Under the pieces are notes generated by a model. The model was not told the DNA's origin. It did no database searches and saw nothing but the letters and a program-made list of their open reading frames with translations. A stretch of 64,000 bases of DNA from the NCBI RefSeq assembly GCF_023278565.1, contig NC_064672.1, forward strand, positions 372,001 through 436,000. The letters are read 5' to 3'. This DNA is from Colletotrichum lupini (Eukaryota > Ascomycota > Sordariomycetes > Glomerellales > Glomerellaceae). Made by a program: the position numbers and the translations under genes. Positions 23,621-36,839 of the stretch are shown in pieces (the first letter of the stretch is position 1; each line of letters opens with the position of its first letter).

Positions 23621-25974
23621 CTAATTAGTAGTTAAATTTTATTATTATAGATTAGTAAAGTATCTCGTTACGTAAAAGAGACGACCTCTTAATACCGCAC
23701 GGGATAAGAGATTTGTACTAATTAACCTTACGAAAGTAGATAAAAAAGGAGGCGATTTTTAAATACCGTACGGAATTAAGTAATTATAGCCCTTTATTAC
23801 CTACGAGAGGTCGATATTTATTATATTAAACTACGTTAATTAACGGAACTACTTAAATAATTAGTTTTTTTACTATTACCCCGAGTAGCTTTTTTACTAA
23901 ACGACTTTTTTATAACCGGCCCGTAATTAGAAATTAACTAGTTAAATTAATAAAAAGAAATACCTATATAACGATTACTTATTTAATTAATTAGCGCAAT
24001 AAACGAGCTTAATAATATAATATAAAAAAGTACTATGTAATTAAAAAAGGGGATCTCTAAACGTAAATATTCTTATTTAGTAGCGAAAGTAACCCTATAG
24101 GAGTTATTAAACTAAGAGATCTATAGTATATAAAAAAGTCTATTATTATAAGGATCTTATAAGTACGATTTTAAGCCCGCGATCTAAACGACCTCTTCGT
24201 AACTCCCTTAACTACCCCCCAGGTATTACTTAAAAATATAGTATAAGGGACGGTTTAATAAGGGAGGAGGGGATTTAAAAGTCTTAATAATATCGAGTTA
24301 AAAGTATTACGGATTTTAAAAATTAACTTAAGAAAAAAGCGGCTACCCTAAAGTAATCTTATAACTTCTTATTAGAGTTATTATTAGCTTAAAAAAAGGC
24401 TAAAAAAACGAGGATCTAAGGGGAAAAAAAAAAAATCCTCTAGAGGGCCGCTAAAAGGCTTTTTTTTATACTAACTCTTAGTACGAGATTACTAATTTTA
24501 AGAAATTAACTAAATAATAGAAGGGATTATTAGTAAGTAATAATTACCTAACCGTAATTAAGCTATAAAAAAGACTACTTAAAAGATATAAAATAGGGTA
24601 CCGAGAGGCTATAAAAGATATAACCTCTAAGGTATCTAACCTTATTACGTATAAGTAATAAGTAGGTATTTTTAGTAAATTTTTAAAATTTACGATCTTA
24701 TAAAAAAAAGGGCTTAACTTCGTTAATTATACTTAACGGCCTATACGGTTCTTAATAGCCTATATAGCTCCTCTACGAGCCGCTTAGTATTTATTTTCGA
24801 CTATTTTTACGGAATACTACCCTAAAAAAGGTAAGTTAAGGAAAGAAGCTATTTAGAGATTATAAAGAGTACGAGGCTTAGGAGGCTAGAAATATACGGG
24901 ATAGTAAAAATCGGTAACTAATAAAGACCCCGAGACTAATTACTATATCTTCTTATAGTAATATAAACGTTTGCTACTACTATTATTAAAAGGAACTACT
25001 AAAACCTACCCTTTTATATTAAATAAAAAAGAGGATCTAAGTAAGTACGATAGCTAGCGATCTAAAAGGGTAGTAGTAATTACTAAAAATAATAAAAACG
25101 AGAGTAGTAGCGAGACGGCGAGAGGAAATAAGAATCTCCTAGACTTTAATAAATTCGTTAAGTAATAAAAATATAGATTTATTATAATAAGCGCGCGGAT
25201 TAAATATATCCCCATTAAAATTAAATATATTAGTAACTATTAATACGGGTATAAGCTAGAGTACGACCCTTAATAAGTTAGGGTAAAAAAAAAAAAAACG
25301 AAACCCGATCCTAAATAGAATCCTAATCCCTTATAAGTAAATAAATATTAACCCGGATTATTAGGGGACGTAGATATATAGAATTACGAATTAGCTTAAT
25401 AATAAGTAAATTAACGCGGTATTAATCTATTTAACTAAGGTCTATAAAAAAAAGGGGCTATAGGGGTAACCCCTATTTTATAAAATCGTAAACGACCTTA
25501 GCTATTAGCTAAACGAATAGTTCGCGAGCGTAAGCTTAAGAATCGTAAAAGTAATTAATAAATTCTTTTATAAGCAAGGGGTATTACTAGCGTAACTATA
25601 ATTGCGAGAGCTATATAAAATATTAGTAGCGATAATTATAGAAGAGGAATTCGTACTATAGAACTAAGTATAGGTCGATAGAGCGTATAATTACTTTTAC
25701 GAATTTAGAAAAAGGGTAAACGACCTAGATTTCCTCTTTATAATTACTAATAAAAATCTATTATTGCAAAAGGATATACCGGGGCAAAATATAGTACTAG
25801 AAGTACGATAATCGATAATTCTACCTATTTTAATCTATAACTCGTTACTATTACTAATATAAAATTCGGCGCCGATTAGCTAATAAAAAAGGAAGTAAAC
25901 GACCCGAAGTTATTAATAATACGTAGCGACGTAGGGATCGTATATAAATATTAAAAATCTAGTAGTAAATACGA

Positions 25975-28900
25975 AGTAATTTATAAACTTTAAAAAGATC
26001 TTTTTAAAAGAGAAATTATACTCTAGGGGGAAGTATGAGGTCTTATAAGAAACCCTAACGATGTTTTATAATTATTATAAAAAAGTCGGAATTAGGGAAT
26101 ACTAATACTATTTAATAATTAATATTATACTTATAAGTAAAGCCTCTAATTATTATTACGAAGCGGTACGTAATTTTAATCGAAACGACTTTCTTAGTAT
26201 AATTAATATAATTTAAAGCCGCTTTAAGACTTATAATAGGAACCTAGAGCTCCTATTTAAACTACGAGCGATTTTTTTTATATTTATAGCTAGGATAATA
26301 GAGGGTAAATTGCAAGTAAAGATCTTTAAAGAGCTTATCGATCGAATCGATAAGCTAGCGAAAACCTAGCTAAATAAGGGGATAAATAAGCGGAAAGTTA
26401 AATATTTTTATACCGTAGTATAGCGTATACTAGAGGTAAAAATAACCTTATATTAAGTACTTAAAAACTACGAAACGCTCTACTTAAGGCTAAGATCTAG
26501 CTTTAATATTAAAGTAAGAATACTACGCTAAACCTACCTCTAGGCATACGACGGCCCTTATTAATAATATTAAGTCGATCGAACGTATAATAAGAAAAGA
26601 AAAGAGGCTAGATATGGTAATTACTAATAAAGAGGCCCAGATTTATTAAATAAATAGAGATTTAACTTACGGGTAGGGTAATAGAAGAAGCAATGCTATA
26701 TTTATAAAAAGGATAGATATTAATTAACTACTCTGAGAAAGAGCGTATTAAATTATATAAATAATATAAAAAGTCGAGGGTAGTAGATAATAAAACTAGC
26801 CCTTGTTAGTTTAACTAATTCCTTGTTATATATAAGGGTAGATCCGGGGGTACGGAACTTAGCGACGGTAGCTAAAGTAGTAGCTTAAAGTATATACTCC
26901 CTATAAGAGATTTAGAAAATAAAGAAGATCTTACCCCCTATACTAACAAATTAGATTATAATAAAATCGACGAGGTTAACTATTCTTTTTTCGCCCCGTT
27001 AAGCTCTAGAAGATATACGAAGTTAAATAAATAGAGGGTAGTAGAAGCTTTTAATAAATAGGCTTTTATTTATAAATAGTAAGGGAAGGTCCCTTAGATA
27101 ACGGATATAAAAGTAGCTAAAAGGGCGAATTTAATAAGGCTAAAGCCTATTTTTTTAATAATTAAAAAGAAGATACTATCTCTCTTAATATCTAAAGAAA
27201 AGGAATATAGTACTAAGTAAATCTAGGGGTAGCTAGAGGGGTCCTTTTTATACTACTTAGATCCCTTATATACTAAGCTTATATAGGTATTCTATGCGAG
27301 CAAAAAGTACGGCCTAGACGATTTTTATAGGATTATCTTAGATATTAAGGTATTATAATAATTAACTAGAGGAAAAGGGTAATTCTAAGCGTTATAAAAG
27401 ATCGCACTAGTAATACTTAATACGTTAATAGCGGGTATTACGAAAATTAGTTTTAGCCTAAATAAGGAAATCGTCGCCCTAAGTATAATAAAAGTAAAAA
27501 CGTATTTCGGAACGATAATTTTCTATATTTTACCCGTTAATACCCCATTTCTCTTATATTTAAAAGATATAGATCGACTAAGTATTATATTTAATAACAC
27601 GAGAAATAGAATCTTTAGTAGTAAGTACTTCGAGATAGTCGAACGATAATAGGGGTATGCGTTTATAAAGCTTACTAACGACACGAAGTTAATTAATTAC
27701 TTAACGGAAAGTGAGCTTAGAAGACTATATTAAAGATTTAAATACCCGTTAGTTACGAGGCTATATAACCTCTTAAAGTAATTAAGTAATAATAATATTA
27801 AAATAGGGGCGCTAGAGTAGTTAACGAAAGTATACTATTAATACTAGATAAATACGCAGAGCCTACGTAAATTTAAGTTTAAATTGCGTAATAAGCTTAA
27901 CTTTAACTAGGAAATCGTCGTCGATATTTTTTATTTAAATAGTCGGCTAGTACTATATATAATCGACGTAGCTATATCCTTTTAAATAGGGCAATTCCTC
28001 TAGGATCTATAAGTAAAAATAGTATAAGTAGCCTTATAAAAAAGCTAGATTAATATATATTAGGGACCGCTAGATAGTATTAAAACCGACGCTAGTACTA
28101 GCTTTAAGTTAATAAAATTTAGGGATAATGCGACGGCCTACGGTATATAGCTAAAAGTCGTACCCGTTAAAGCGTACTATAATATTAAAAAAGTAAAAAG
28201 GGTATATTAATAATTAAAAAGGGCGTTTAGAATTATTAAAAAAGAAAATCCGGATTCTACCGACGACGAATGCCTCTAAATAGTACTTAAATATTATAAT
28301 AATATTATAGGGCCTAACGGACTTATACTAACGCTATTAGTATTTAGAGTATATTTAAAAACGACCTTAGCCTTGCTACTGTTACTAAGCATAAGCTAAC
28401 GAGCCTAAGTAGTTAAAAAAGTAATATAAGTACTGCGCGAGGTAAGTATAAAAAAGTAAGTTAACGAAGTAATTATTATGCGTAATAGGCCCGATATAGG
28501 GAATAATCTAAATATATTACTAAATTTAGATATACGAGTATAGTACGAAATTACTTAATAATAGGCTGGGCTATATAAGTTAATTTTTGTTAATAAGCGC
28601 TCTTATATAGTTGCGAGGGATCGCGACTAGCTACTCGAAGTATTAATTATAGTAATTAGACCGTATTATATAGATCCTAATAAGGTAATTTCTAACTTAT
28701 AAAAAGAAGAAGAGCCAAGGGAAATTATATAACCTGCAGCAGAGGTATAGGAAATTATCCTTAATAAAATCGTCGTAATAGTATTAATAGATAATAAGGA
28801 AAAGGAAATTACTAAAAGGGCACTAATACTACTAGTAAGACGTCGTAGAAGACCACGGCGGCAAGCCCTAACGTAGCAATTTATTACTAGTAACGAGGTA

Positions 28901-30510
28901 ATTAATACCTTTTATATAGTAAAAGAGAAAGCTAATTTTAAGCTAGCGGTTAAACTACGTAAGGAAGGCGTAATTATAACTATTAAAAAGCCGTATAAGG
29001 GATTAGATCCTATTAAAATAAACACTCTTCGCAATCGAGGGGTCTATTAATTTATCTTATATAACCTAAAAAAATATATAAACCTCTATATATTTAAATT
29101 ATAAATAGTTCGTAAGATTAAAAAGAAAAGAACACCCTAGCCGTATAAAAAGTCTAAATACGTAATTTAGGGGTACGGTAACGTTAAAAAGGTAACGCTA
29201 CTTATATAATTACTTATTATATAGCGCTATAGCTAACGATTAATAATAGTATTAATAATATTACTACGGAAGAAGGGATATGAGATTTAGAGCCGTGATA
29301 TTACCTAGGCCTATACTTAATCGGCCACAGGGCTTATAAGGAAAATCCTAGCCTATTTACTAAAGAAAATAGCTAGTAAGTACTTAGAAAGCACGATTAT
29401 TAAAGTGCTTAAGCTACTATATAGGCTCGCAGAATCGGGTACCTATTAGTAAGCTACTTACTACGATTTTTATATTAATTAACTATTAATAGTTACTTCT
29501 ACGTACGACCCGTGCTTACTAATAACGGAGTATAAAAGCGACTAATTTAGGATTATCGGAATATAAACTAATAATATATTAAGCCTTTTCGATATTAACT
29601 TTATAAAGAAGGAGGATAAGGAGCTCTAAAAAGCGGGCTTTATAATAAAGCTAAAAGAGGTCCTTATAATAAATACCCCCCTAGTATTTAATAGCGGGAT
29701 TCTTATAATTAAAAGGGAAACCGTCGTTTTTTAATAAAAGGGGTAAGGTAAGAAGATTAACCTCGTCGATCTAAGTATAATTAATATTAAAAAGCGGTAT
29801 AAGGCTAAGCTTACGTAAGGGGTATATATTATAAATATTTATTAGCCCGAGGTAACTTTTAATTATATTAAAATAGTATAAGTTATAAATCTAACCGAAC
29901 GAGACGTTAAGGTACTTAATAAGCGGCTTAAGTAGTAGTAAACGAATCTCGATCGAGGTCTTATTTACTACTTAATCGATTTTATAACTAGTAAGCTCTA
30001 CGTCTTCGTTAATAAGTTATTTATAAATAATAACGACTTTATTTCGTAATTAGAGTATATTATTATCCTAGCTAACGAGAGTATAAGTAAGAGCGAATTT
30101 ATTATATATAGTAATATAATCCACTACTTATTAACTAAAAGTAAGCGGGTAATAAGAAGTATATTAGCGTCGGAGGTTTATAATATAGTTAATAGTATTA
30201 ACCTCTCTTATACGATTTTAATAATATTAAAAAAGATTACTAATCGAATTAGCCTTTTACCTATTCTAACGGTTATTTATACCAATTCTTATTTATTATA
30301 CGAATACCTCGTTAAATTAGGAACGACGAAAGAAAAGAGGCTTATAATAGATATTATAGCCCTTAAGTAATTATATAAAAAGCGCGAGATACTCGAGATC
30401 CGTTAAATTAATAACAAAAATAACCTCGTAGACGCTTTTATAAAAGTAGTATTAAATAAGGGATTAAAGTAATTCGTAAGTAGTAGAAAAGTTATTATAT
30501 AAATAGAGGG
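25975..30510 (+). pseudogene. Remains of copia gag-pol in element 1
   Basis: Conceptual reading through stops shows copia landmarks. A gag-like region is followed near 26692-26760 by a zinc-knuckle remnant (CYIYKKD, from a CXXC...H...C motif). Near 27715-27760 is ELRRLY.RFKYP, the pre-integrase block. Integrase spans about 27880-28380, with VDIFYL, YIIDVA, GPLDSIKTDA (the D/T-D-A active-site area) and GPNGLILTLLVFR. At about 29990-30070 is LYVFVNKLFINNNDFIS, matching the RNase H start of fungal copia. At about 30270-30480 is YTNSYLLYEYLVKLGTTKEKR and the element's C-terminal region. Every domain is broken by many stops. Limits are approximate. Confidence 0.7.
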
Positions 30511-30630
30511 ATAGGTTATACGAAAAGAGTAGAGAAAAGGGGGAAAAGGAGACGACTTAGTAAACGGGCCCGAGGTCGAATTATACCTCTAACTATAGCG
30601 GTTAAATTAATAAAAAAAAGAGAAAGTTAG

Positions 30631-30835
30631 TATTAAATTAAAAGTCTAATTCGACCGCGGTATATAGCCGACTATATAGGGGCTAATTAGGGGCCCTATT
30701 TACGATTATCGTAGCCAGCCTAACCTACGGTTGGAACCTCCTTTTTACACCTACTACGCAGATATTTATATAGTCCAATTGATCTCTTCGTCAACTACGG
30801 TTCGAACCAACTACCCTGTAATAGGGATACCAACA
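30631..30835 (+). repeat. Right LTR of element 1 (205 bp)
   Basis: Its left part is RIP-mutated (TATTAAATTAAAAG in place of TGTCGGATTAGAAG). From about 30705 to the end CpA and TpG are retained (CCAGCC, GGTTGGAACC, GATACCAACA), so the outer 130 bp largely escaped mutation. Confidence 0.85.
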
Positions 30836-30840
30836 GTATG

Positions 30841-31917
30841 CTTATCCCTGTACATGTGCTTCTCCACGCTGAATCGTTCATAGTTGCTATAGACCTAGTT
30901 GCGTAACCTCCCATATAGCAGTGCACCTGATGCGGCTGGCCTTGGTTTGTCACTGCTGCTCTGAGCACGCCGACCTCATCCCCGGCCAACTGATCTTCTA
31001 ATGAGTTCTGTGACCATCATGGGTCTAGCATGGTACCTTATGTTGAGGTACGCTGTAGTATACCATACCTTATGGATTGATACTGCGTTTAACATACCTA
31101 GTCCCAAGCAACAATGGAGACGTGGGTTTCACGCCTGATTATGGCAACTTGTCCTTTTTATCCAGATTTCTCCAATTCGCCCGTCTTGTTAGAGGGCTTT
31201 CTAAACAAGAAATAAACTGCTATCTTGAATCTTTCCCCCTTTTCTCGCAGGCCCAACTTGGCTTCCACTGCTAGACATCCCTTGACACAGCCCGTGGCCT
31301 ACTACACGCGTAATGCTGGACATTGCAGAAAGATTATCAATGAATAAGGTCGTGGAGTAGTAGGTTGATGCGCAGTGGAAAATTTGGATGCGGAAAGCTC
31401 AAGTTTCACTTACCTGAGTTGTCAAATACACATAACAGCTTCTCTAGCAATATGGCAAGACGGAGACGGGCTAAAGCAGGTTGCAACAATCGGAAAAGGA
31501 AACAGCTTTTTGCATATCGTCATTTACCATATGTAGCTCCGAAAAGCAGCATAATCAAAGATCGGCACAGCGACAGCTGAAGATTCGTTCACTTGAAATG
31601 AGCATCTTGCCATCTCCGCCACGAACAATGTCCCTATCACGCCAATTAAAGTCCAACGAAGCTTTGAAAGGATTTCCCCGTGTTTGGTAGCAGAATACCT
31701 TTGGATTGTTTAGTCCGTTGGCTTGGTTAATGGCAAAGCTATCTCTTGTTTGTTCTTTTCATGCTAGAAGAACAACCTCAATAAAGATTTTGATGCTAGG
31801 ACAGAGACCTGCGATATACCGCGAGGTACACGAGACGCCATTATTTAAATCTTAACATGTGCCCCCGACTTCTTCAACTTCCACATTGTCGACCTCAACA
31901 TCAGAACCTCAGGTTCA
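30841..31917. other. Unique flank right of element 1
   Basis: Mixed-composition DNA with only short frames on both strands (for example 31365-31580, plus) and no domain. CpA and TpG are frequent, starting immediately at the element edge. A GGTACCTTATG...ATACCATACCTTA tract lies at 31032-31072. Confidence 0.4.
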
Positions 31918-32238
31918 ATGTGCCTCCCCCTCCCACGAAATCACTTCACAGCCCGTGGCCGCTGGAGCGCATCTTCCTTCTCCAACAGCTACAAGAAGTC
32001 CTGCGACGCTTTCATCGAGTTCTTCCAGAAGGAATTTGGTATGGGGACGATGTGCGTGATCAGATGGTACGATGATCCGGGCACGGGCTGTGGCCTGGCT
32101 GACGTGGCTATCGGTGCTGAGGATGTGGATGGGTTCCGGACGGCGATGAAGAGGGTTCGAGATTTGACGGAGGTGACTTTCCAGTGTTCCTGTATGAGCA
32201 AACGAGGAAGTGGAAGAGCTATGGTGGGTAGATTCTGA
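31918..32238 (+). CDS. Hypothetical 106-residue open frame
   Basis: A frame of 106 codons starts MCLPLPRNHF and contains a segment (about residues 17-95) with protein-like character: SFSNSYKKSCDAFIEFFQ, VIRWYDDPGTGCGLADVAIG and DGFRTAMKRVRDLTEVTFQ. Codon use is balanced toward C/G third positions, unlike the surrounding DNA. I recognise no family. The first 15 residues look less coding, so an upstream exon or another start is possible. No signal peptide is seen. It could be a small orphan gene or the last exon of a decayed gene. It is 398 bp beyond the 3' end of HIR1 and converges on it. Confidence 0.35.
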   Translation: MCLPLPRNHFTARGRWSASSFSNSYKKSCDAFIEFFQKEFGMGTMCVIRWYDDPGTGCGLADVAIGAEDVDGFRTAMKRVRDLTEVTFQCSCMSKRGSGRAMVGRF

Positions 32239-32635
32239 CTTCCGAGGCCTGAGGATGTTTTCTCAAATAGACAACGGACAATACTTGAGATAGAGGAACT
32301 TGGCTGGGACAAATTAGGCGAAGCTTTGCGAGCACGTGAGAAAGTAATATGGAATGATATTCACGAGCTTGAGCTCAACTAGAACTATATCTTGACCACG
32401 CCCAACCCACCCCAAAGTAAGGCCAGCGTAAAAAGATGATGCCTGGCTCGCTGTGTCCACCCCATTCATAAACACCCAATAGGTACGCCGACTCCCGAAA
32501 CCTGCCGACGAAGACGCCTTGCCGACTTTTTTGCTTCTCATCATGCCAACTACCAGTAAGGTTACTTGATAGGTATACTATACAAACGCTGCGTCTTTGT
32601 TATCAGACCAGACTTTCAATCCTTCAGCCGATCCC

Positions 32636-35600
32636 TCACGGCTCAATCTCCATTGCACCGTCACTCTCGAGATTGAGGTCGAGGACACGAGCATACTGGA
32701 TGGTCAGTCGTTGGAGTTCCCTGAATTTGCCTGAACGATTTTTAGCATGGCTACCTCATGAAGAGTGAATCAGTGAATCAACTTACCGAGAATCATGACA
32801 ACGCCCTTCAGGAGCTCCTTGCGGTCCCAGCCACATATCTCGTCCTCTTGGCTGAACCAACCCCGGCCGCCCTCGCTTGGCTTCTCGTCCTTGTTTCTTA
32901 AGATACCGCCGAGCAGGCTGTTAAGAAGCTCTTCAACCTTGCCTCGATGACCCTCGGCACCAAGACGCTTCGCATACATGAACAAGTAGAGCCGGAACTC
33001 GTCCCTTGCATCCAGGTGTAGAGCGGCGGCAATGCGGTTTTCAAGATGAGCAATACTCACCGTTGATTCAAAGCCCTCAAAGCCGTCTTTTGTCAACAAC
33101 ATTTTGACGATGCGCTGCAAGGTGTAGGCGCGACCCTTGAGAAGGAACTCATTCGTTGTGTGCCTTTCGAGGTAGGGAATGATACCGGCGGAAACGTTGG
33201 CTGTACTGTCGTCCTTGGGCTTCGCGGGCGTGACGGGTCCAACGGCAGTCGGCTGCAGAGCGCCAATCGATGAGTCGTTACTGTTCCAGTACTGGGAGCC
33301 AACAGCCCACCAGGCTTCGCTTACCCGCTGCCATGTGAACATGTCCCGGGTGTAGCAGTAGCCGTCTCCGTTGGTCAGCGTCACCACAATGTGGCCAGCC
33401 GAGTTCAGTTGAGCTGATGTGATGCCGGGACCTGGTGTTGTTGTATTGAGGTTGAGCGACGTTGTCGCGAGTTCGAGGACGGGGCCTAGTGATACTGGGG
33501 GATGCAGGGCTGCTTGCCTTTGTAGGTCCCAGACGTGGCACAAACCGACAGCGTTGATGCAAAGCAAATAATTATTGCGGCATTCGAGGATGACTGGTTG
33601 GGATTCCATGATGATCGGGTTCATCAAGCGTCGTCCAGCGGGTGTCCAGGTGTAGATACTGCCATCTTCGCATGCCACTGCCCAGAAATTCTTGTTGCCA
33701 GTGACAAGGATGACTGCTCTCGGCAGGTAGTCCTGCCAAAGAAGCGTCCCACGCTTGGTAGCAGAAATGAATGAGGGGTCCCTGATTTGAGCAGGGTTTC
33801 GAGCTTCAAGGATGATGTTTTCGGGCACCTTAGAGGCGTCATCTGTGCTGCTTTCCGGGAGCAAGACCCCTCGTTCGAGGGGCCTCACAATCTGAGATCT
33901 GACTTTGGGTACAGCCAGCCGAATTTGCGCAAAGGCAATCGATGGATTCAACACCGCAGGCCTAAGATACTCAGGTGTGGGTACAACGCCGTAAGCAGCC
34001 GGCACGACCGAAGCTGGCTCGACGCCATCGACGCCATTCAGTACCACAGGCGTTGGCCCCGTTGCCTGCCGCTTTGATGCGGGATCCTCTTCGTCCTCGC
34101 CCTCGATGACTGGGGTCTTGCGCTTATTTCCGAGCAGCATGGCAGCAACGCCACCTTTGGGAAGACCCTCGAATGGTCTTTCAAGGTCCAAGATGGTCTG
34201 GGGTGTATCGTTCTGTGCAGCCTTCGATGTCGATGTTGAGCCCACTAGCTGGGTTTGAGGGAGAGACGATTGGCCGGTGCCGGATGAGGATACAAGGAGA
34301 GGCGCAACACGTTTCCTACCGTCCTTGCCAACCGTCACCCGGGACTTGAGCTCCTTGACTCTCTCCCCCGACTTATCGCCATTCTCTTCTGCAGGCTTCT
34401 CCCTCTCTTTCTCTGGCTCGACATTGCCGTTGGTGGGCCTCGGCGTTGATGTGCCCGTGGCTGTCCCATTGCCAACCGGTTTGGTTCCGTTAGTCGCAGG
34501 CGTTGCCCCTTTGGAGGAACCCGGGTCACCCATCAAGGCGCCCATCCTTGACTCTGCAGCTCGAGACTCGCCAGCTTTACTTTGATTCTCCAGGTTCAGA
34601 CCTTCTATGTCCTCTGCGATACCCATGCCTTTCCTTGACGCGCCGTACTTCTGAAGAGCCTTGTCATTTTCGCCAGCGTCCGCAACCCAACCAAGCTCCC
34701 CGTGATCGAATGATATTCCGAGAAGTGTGCCGTCCAAGCTGGCGGCGAAAATGGTAGTTCCGTCGGGTGACCAAGCCAAGTCAGAAATGGATTTGCTGGC
34801 TACATCCTGAAGAATGACTACAGGTCGTGAGGTGTTCGTATTCCAGATACTCAGGGTCTTGTCTTGGCCTGCTGAGGCTATAACAGTGACCAAGGCATTG
34901 TTGTCTGGTTGCTCCGCCGGATTCTCCGTATGAAACAGGCGTGGTGAGAACATGCAGACCTCGGTCGGCCCTTCGTGGCCGATTAGGTTGATCTCACTGT
35001 CCCATCGTGTTCGTTCAATTATCGCGACTGAGCTGACAGGACCATTGACGGCGTTTGGGGCGGCAATGTGGTTCCCATCAGGAGACCAGGAGCATCGCCG
35101 AAAGTAAGTAGTCAACGGTGAACTCTTAAAGGGCCCGCTGATTGTTTGCTCCAACACAAAGTTGTTAACCATATCATGTTGCGTCGCATTCGGTGCAGGT
35201 GGCGTAAAACGGAAGATTTTAATTGTTCGATCGTCGCTGGCGGTCGCAAAGAACTTGTTTGCAGGATCGAACGTGATGCCTTTTACGTGACTTGAGTGGA
35301 CGGTTATGGTCTTGAGCTTCTCGAAGCTGTGGCCCGACCAGACCACAATCTTGGAGTCCAAGCCAACCGACACCAGTATGGAGGAATCGTAGGACCAGGC
35401 AAGGTCCTGAACATCGTTCTCGTGTCCGACGAGTCGCTTGTACGTCTTCCAATTCTCGACCGGTGGGGGTTCTGCGCCAAGTCCTGTAATATTGCATTAG
35501 CATCCGTCACGTCGAGGGCATAGCGCATTGGGTTTCGGCAGGAGCGCATTACCAAAAGAAGCGACCGGGGGGTTCTTGTCAAGATGGTAGACGCAAATAA

Positions 35601-35880
35601 GCTTGTCATCGGCACCTGATGCGAGATATCGACCATTTGGAGAGAAGCGAACAGAGTGGATGGTGCCGAGGTGATGGCTCATGTGGCAGAGCTGTCTCGG
35701 CTTGCCTTCTGCGTCACCATTCGCATCGCCATAGATGGCCTCGGTTGACCACACTCTGACATGGCCATCGCCTCCAGCGGTCGCAAGTCGTTTCCCATCG
35801 GAGGATACGTGACAGCTGTACACCTCGAAGTCCTTCTGCTCGCCGGAATGGCTCAGCCACGTAGGCTTAATGACGCGCAT
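32636..35880 (-). CDS. HIR1: HIR1-like histone transcription regulator (HIRA family)
   Basis: Three exons, read on the minus strand (35880-35553, 35483-32787, 32730-32636), join to 1039 residues. Introns of 69 and 56 nt have GTAATG...CAG and GTAAGT...CAG borders and preserve the frame. The N-terminus MRVIKPTWLSHSG and repeated WD40 units (for example VRVWST, KLICVYHL, KIVVWSG, KIFRF, LSIWNT) form the propeller over about residues 1-370. A disordered Ser/Gly/Thr linker carries SRVTVGKDGRKRVAPLL near residues 489-507, the B-domain that binds Asf1 in HIRA proteins. The C-terminal half matches the Hira domain. The last exon ends MEIEP. The family works in the HIR complex, depositing H3-H4 independently of replication and repressing histone genes. 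The gene appears intact and is divergent from the NmrA-like gene, 959 bp away. Confidence 0.9.
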
Positions 35881-36335
35881 CGCGAATGGCCCCCAGTGTC
35901 ATTTAGACCAGGTCCACGGTCGAGAAGGAGGGTCTGTACGAGAATGCGACGTCGATCGGGGTGTTGCTGAACTTCTCGTCGATGAGTAAGGCGTTGCGAT
36001 TGATGCGCCACGATGTGGTTGGTGATAGTGAAGCTGGGGGAACTTAAAGCTGAATACGCAAAAAATGGCGACAAGCCAAACAGGTGGGCACAAATTGGGG
36101 TTGATTGAATCCCAAGAAAACGCGTTCTGCGGAGCCCGGACGCCCTGGAATTCGCGTCAAAAGCTCCTGCTGCTGCGTACGCTAAATGAGCGGCCAATTG
36201 ACACCAAAACTGCAAAGGTACGTCCCGTCTTGAGCTGCTGCACAGACCACCTTCGCGGTCTCACATAGACTCGGGACGGATTAATGACCCTCCTCAATCT
36301 ACGTACCACTACTCACACCATGCATGGAGTACCTT

Positions 36336-36360
36336 ACCTACCTTAGTACCTAAGGTAGGT
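36336..36360. promoter_or_regulatory. Perfect 11-bp inverted repeat in the HIR1/NmrA divergent promoter
   Basis: ACCTACCTTAG, spacer TAC, then CTAAGGTAGGT: the arms match perfectly. It lies between two divergently transcribed genes, 456 bp from the HIR1 start and 480 bp from the NmrA start. The flanks add further TACCTTA copies. It could be a dimeric transcription-factor site, but the same tract occurs elsewhere in intergenic DNA here, so it may be a dispersed sequence motif. Confidence 0.4.
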
Positions 36361-36839
36361 AATTACCTTACGAACCAAGAAGGAGCGGAGGGTGCAAGAT
36401 GAGGTAATCGCCTTCCTTCCGTTCAAGTCCCCGGAGCCGGACAATCTTGGTGGAGCATCTTGGCGGCGTTATCGCGGAGCGGAGTCGGCTCGCAGTTCCT
36501 CCTCGAGGATCCACATTTCCGTGATAATTAGCCCAAAATCGGTCTGTCTGTTCATCCATCTTTATCTTCATGTCTTTACCTTGAGAATCTAGTCAGCGAA
36601 CCATGCCACGGCAGGATCATAACAAATCAAGCTGACAAAATCTGCCCGAATCCCCTTATACAGCGGTAACGTTATTCCCAGTCATGGCTGAAATATTCCG
36701 TTTAGAAACGACTTAGCCTCAAATCTTTCGGGTTTCTATAAAGATTAACGAATTGGTATTTTCCCTCATGTGCTTTCCAATACATACTTGTACCACGCTA
36801 TCCTTCTTGCATAATCAGAAAGCCACGCCGCAATCCAAC

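Larger units (their letters stand above)
23416..30835 (+). mobile_element. Ty1/copia LTR retrotransposon, element 1, RIP-mutated
   Basis: A 7420-bp element bounded by 205-bp direct repeats, with ends TGTCGG...AACA in the less mutated copies. The interior is extremely AT-rich, with CpA and TpG almost absent and stops in every frame. Decayed protein blocks in the plus direction read, in order, gag with a zinc-knuckle remnant, integrase, reverse transcriptase and RNase H. Integrase before RT is the copia order. A purine-rich tract (AAAAAAAAGAGAAAG, 30612-30626) precedes the right LTR as a polypurine tract should. No functional product is possible. The element is paired with inverted element 2 of the same family. 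Confidence 0.9.
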
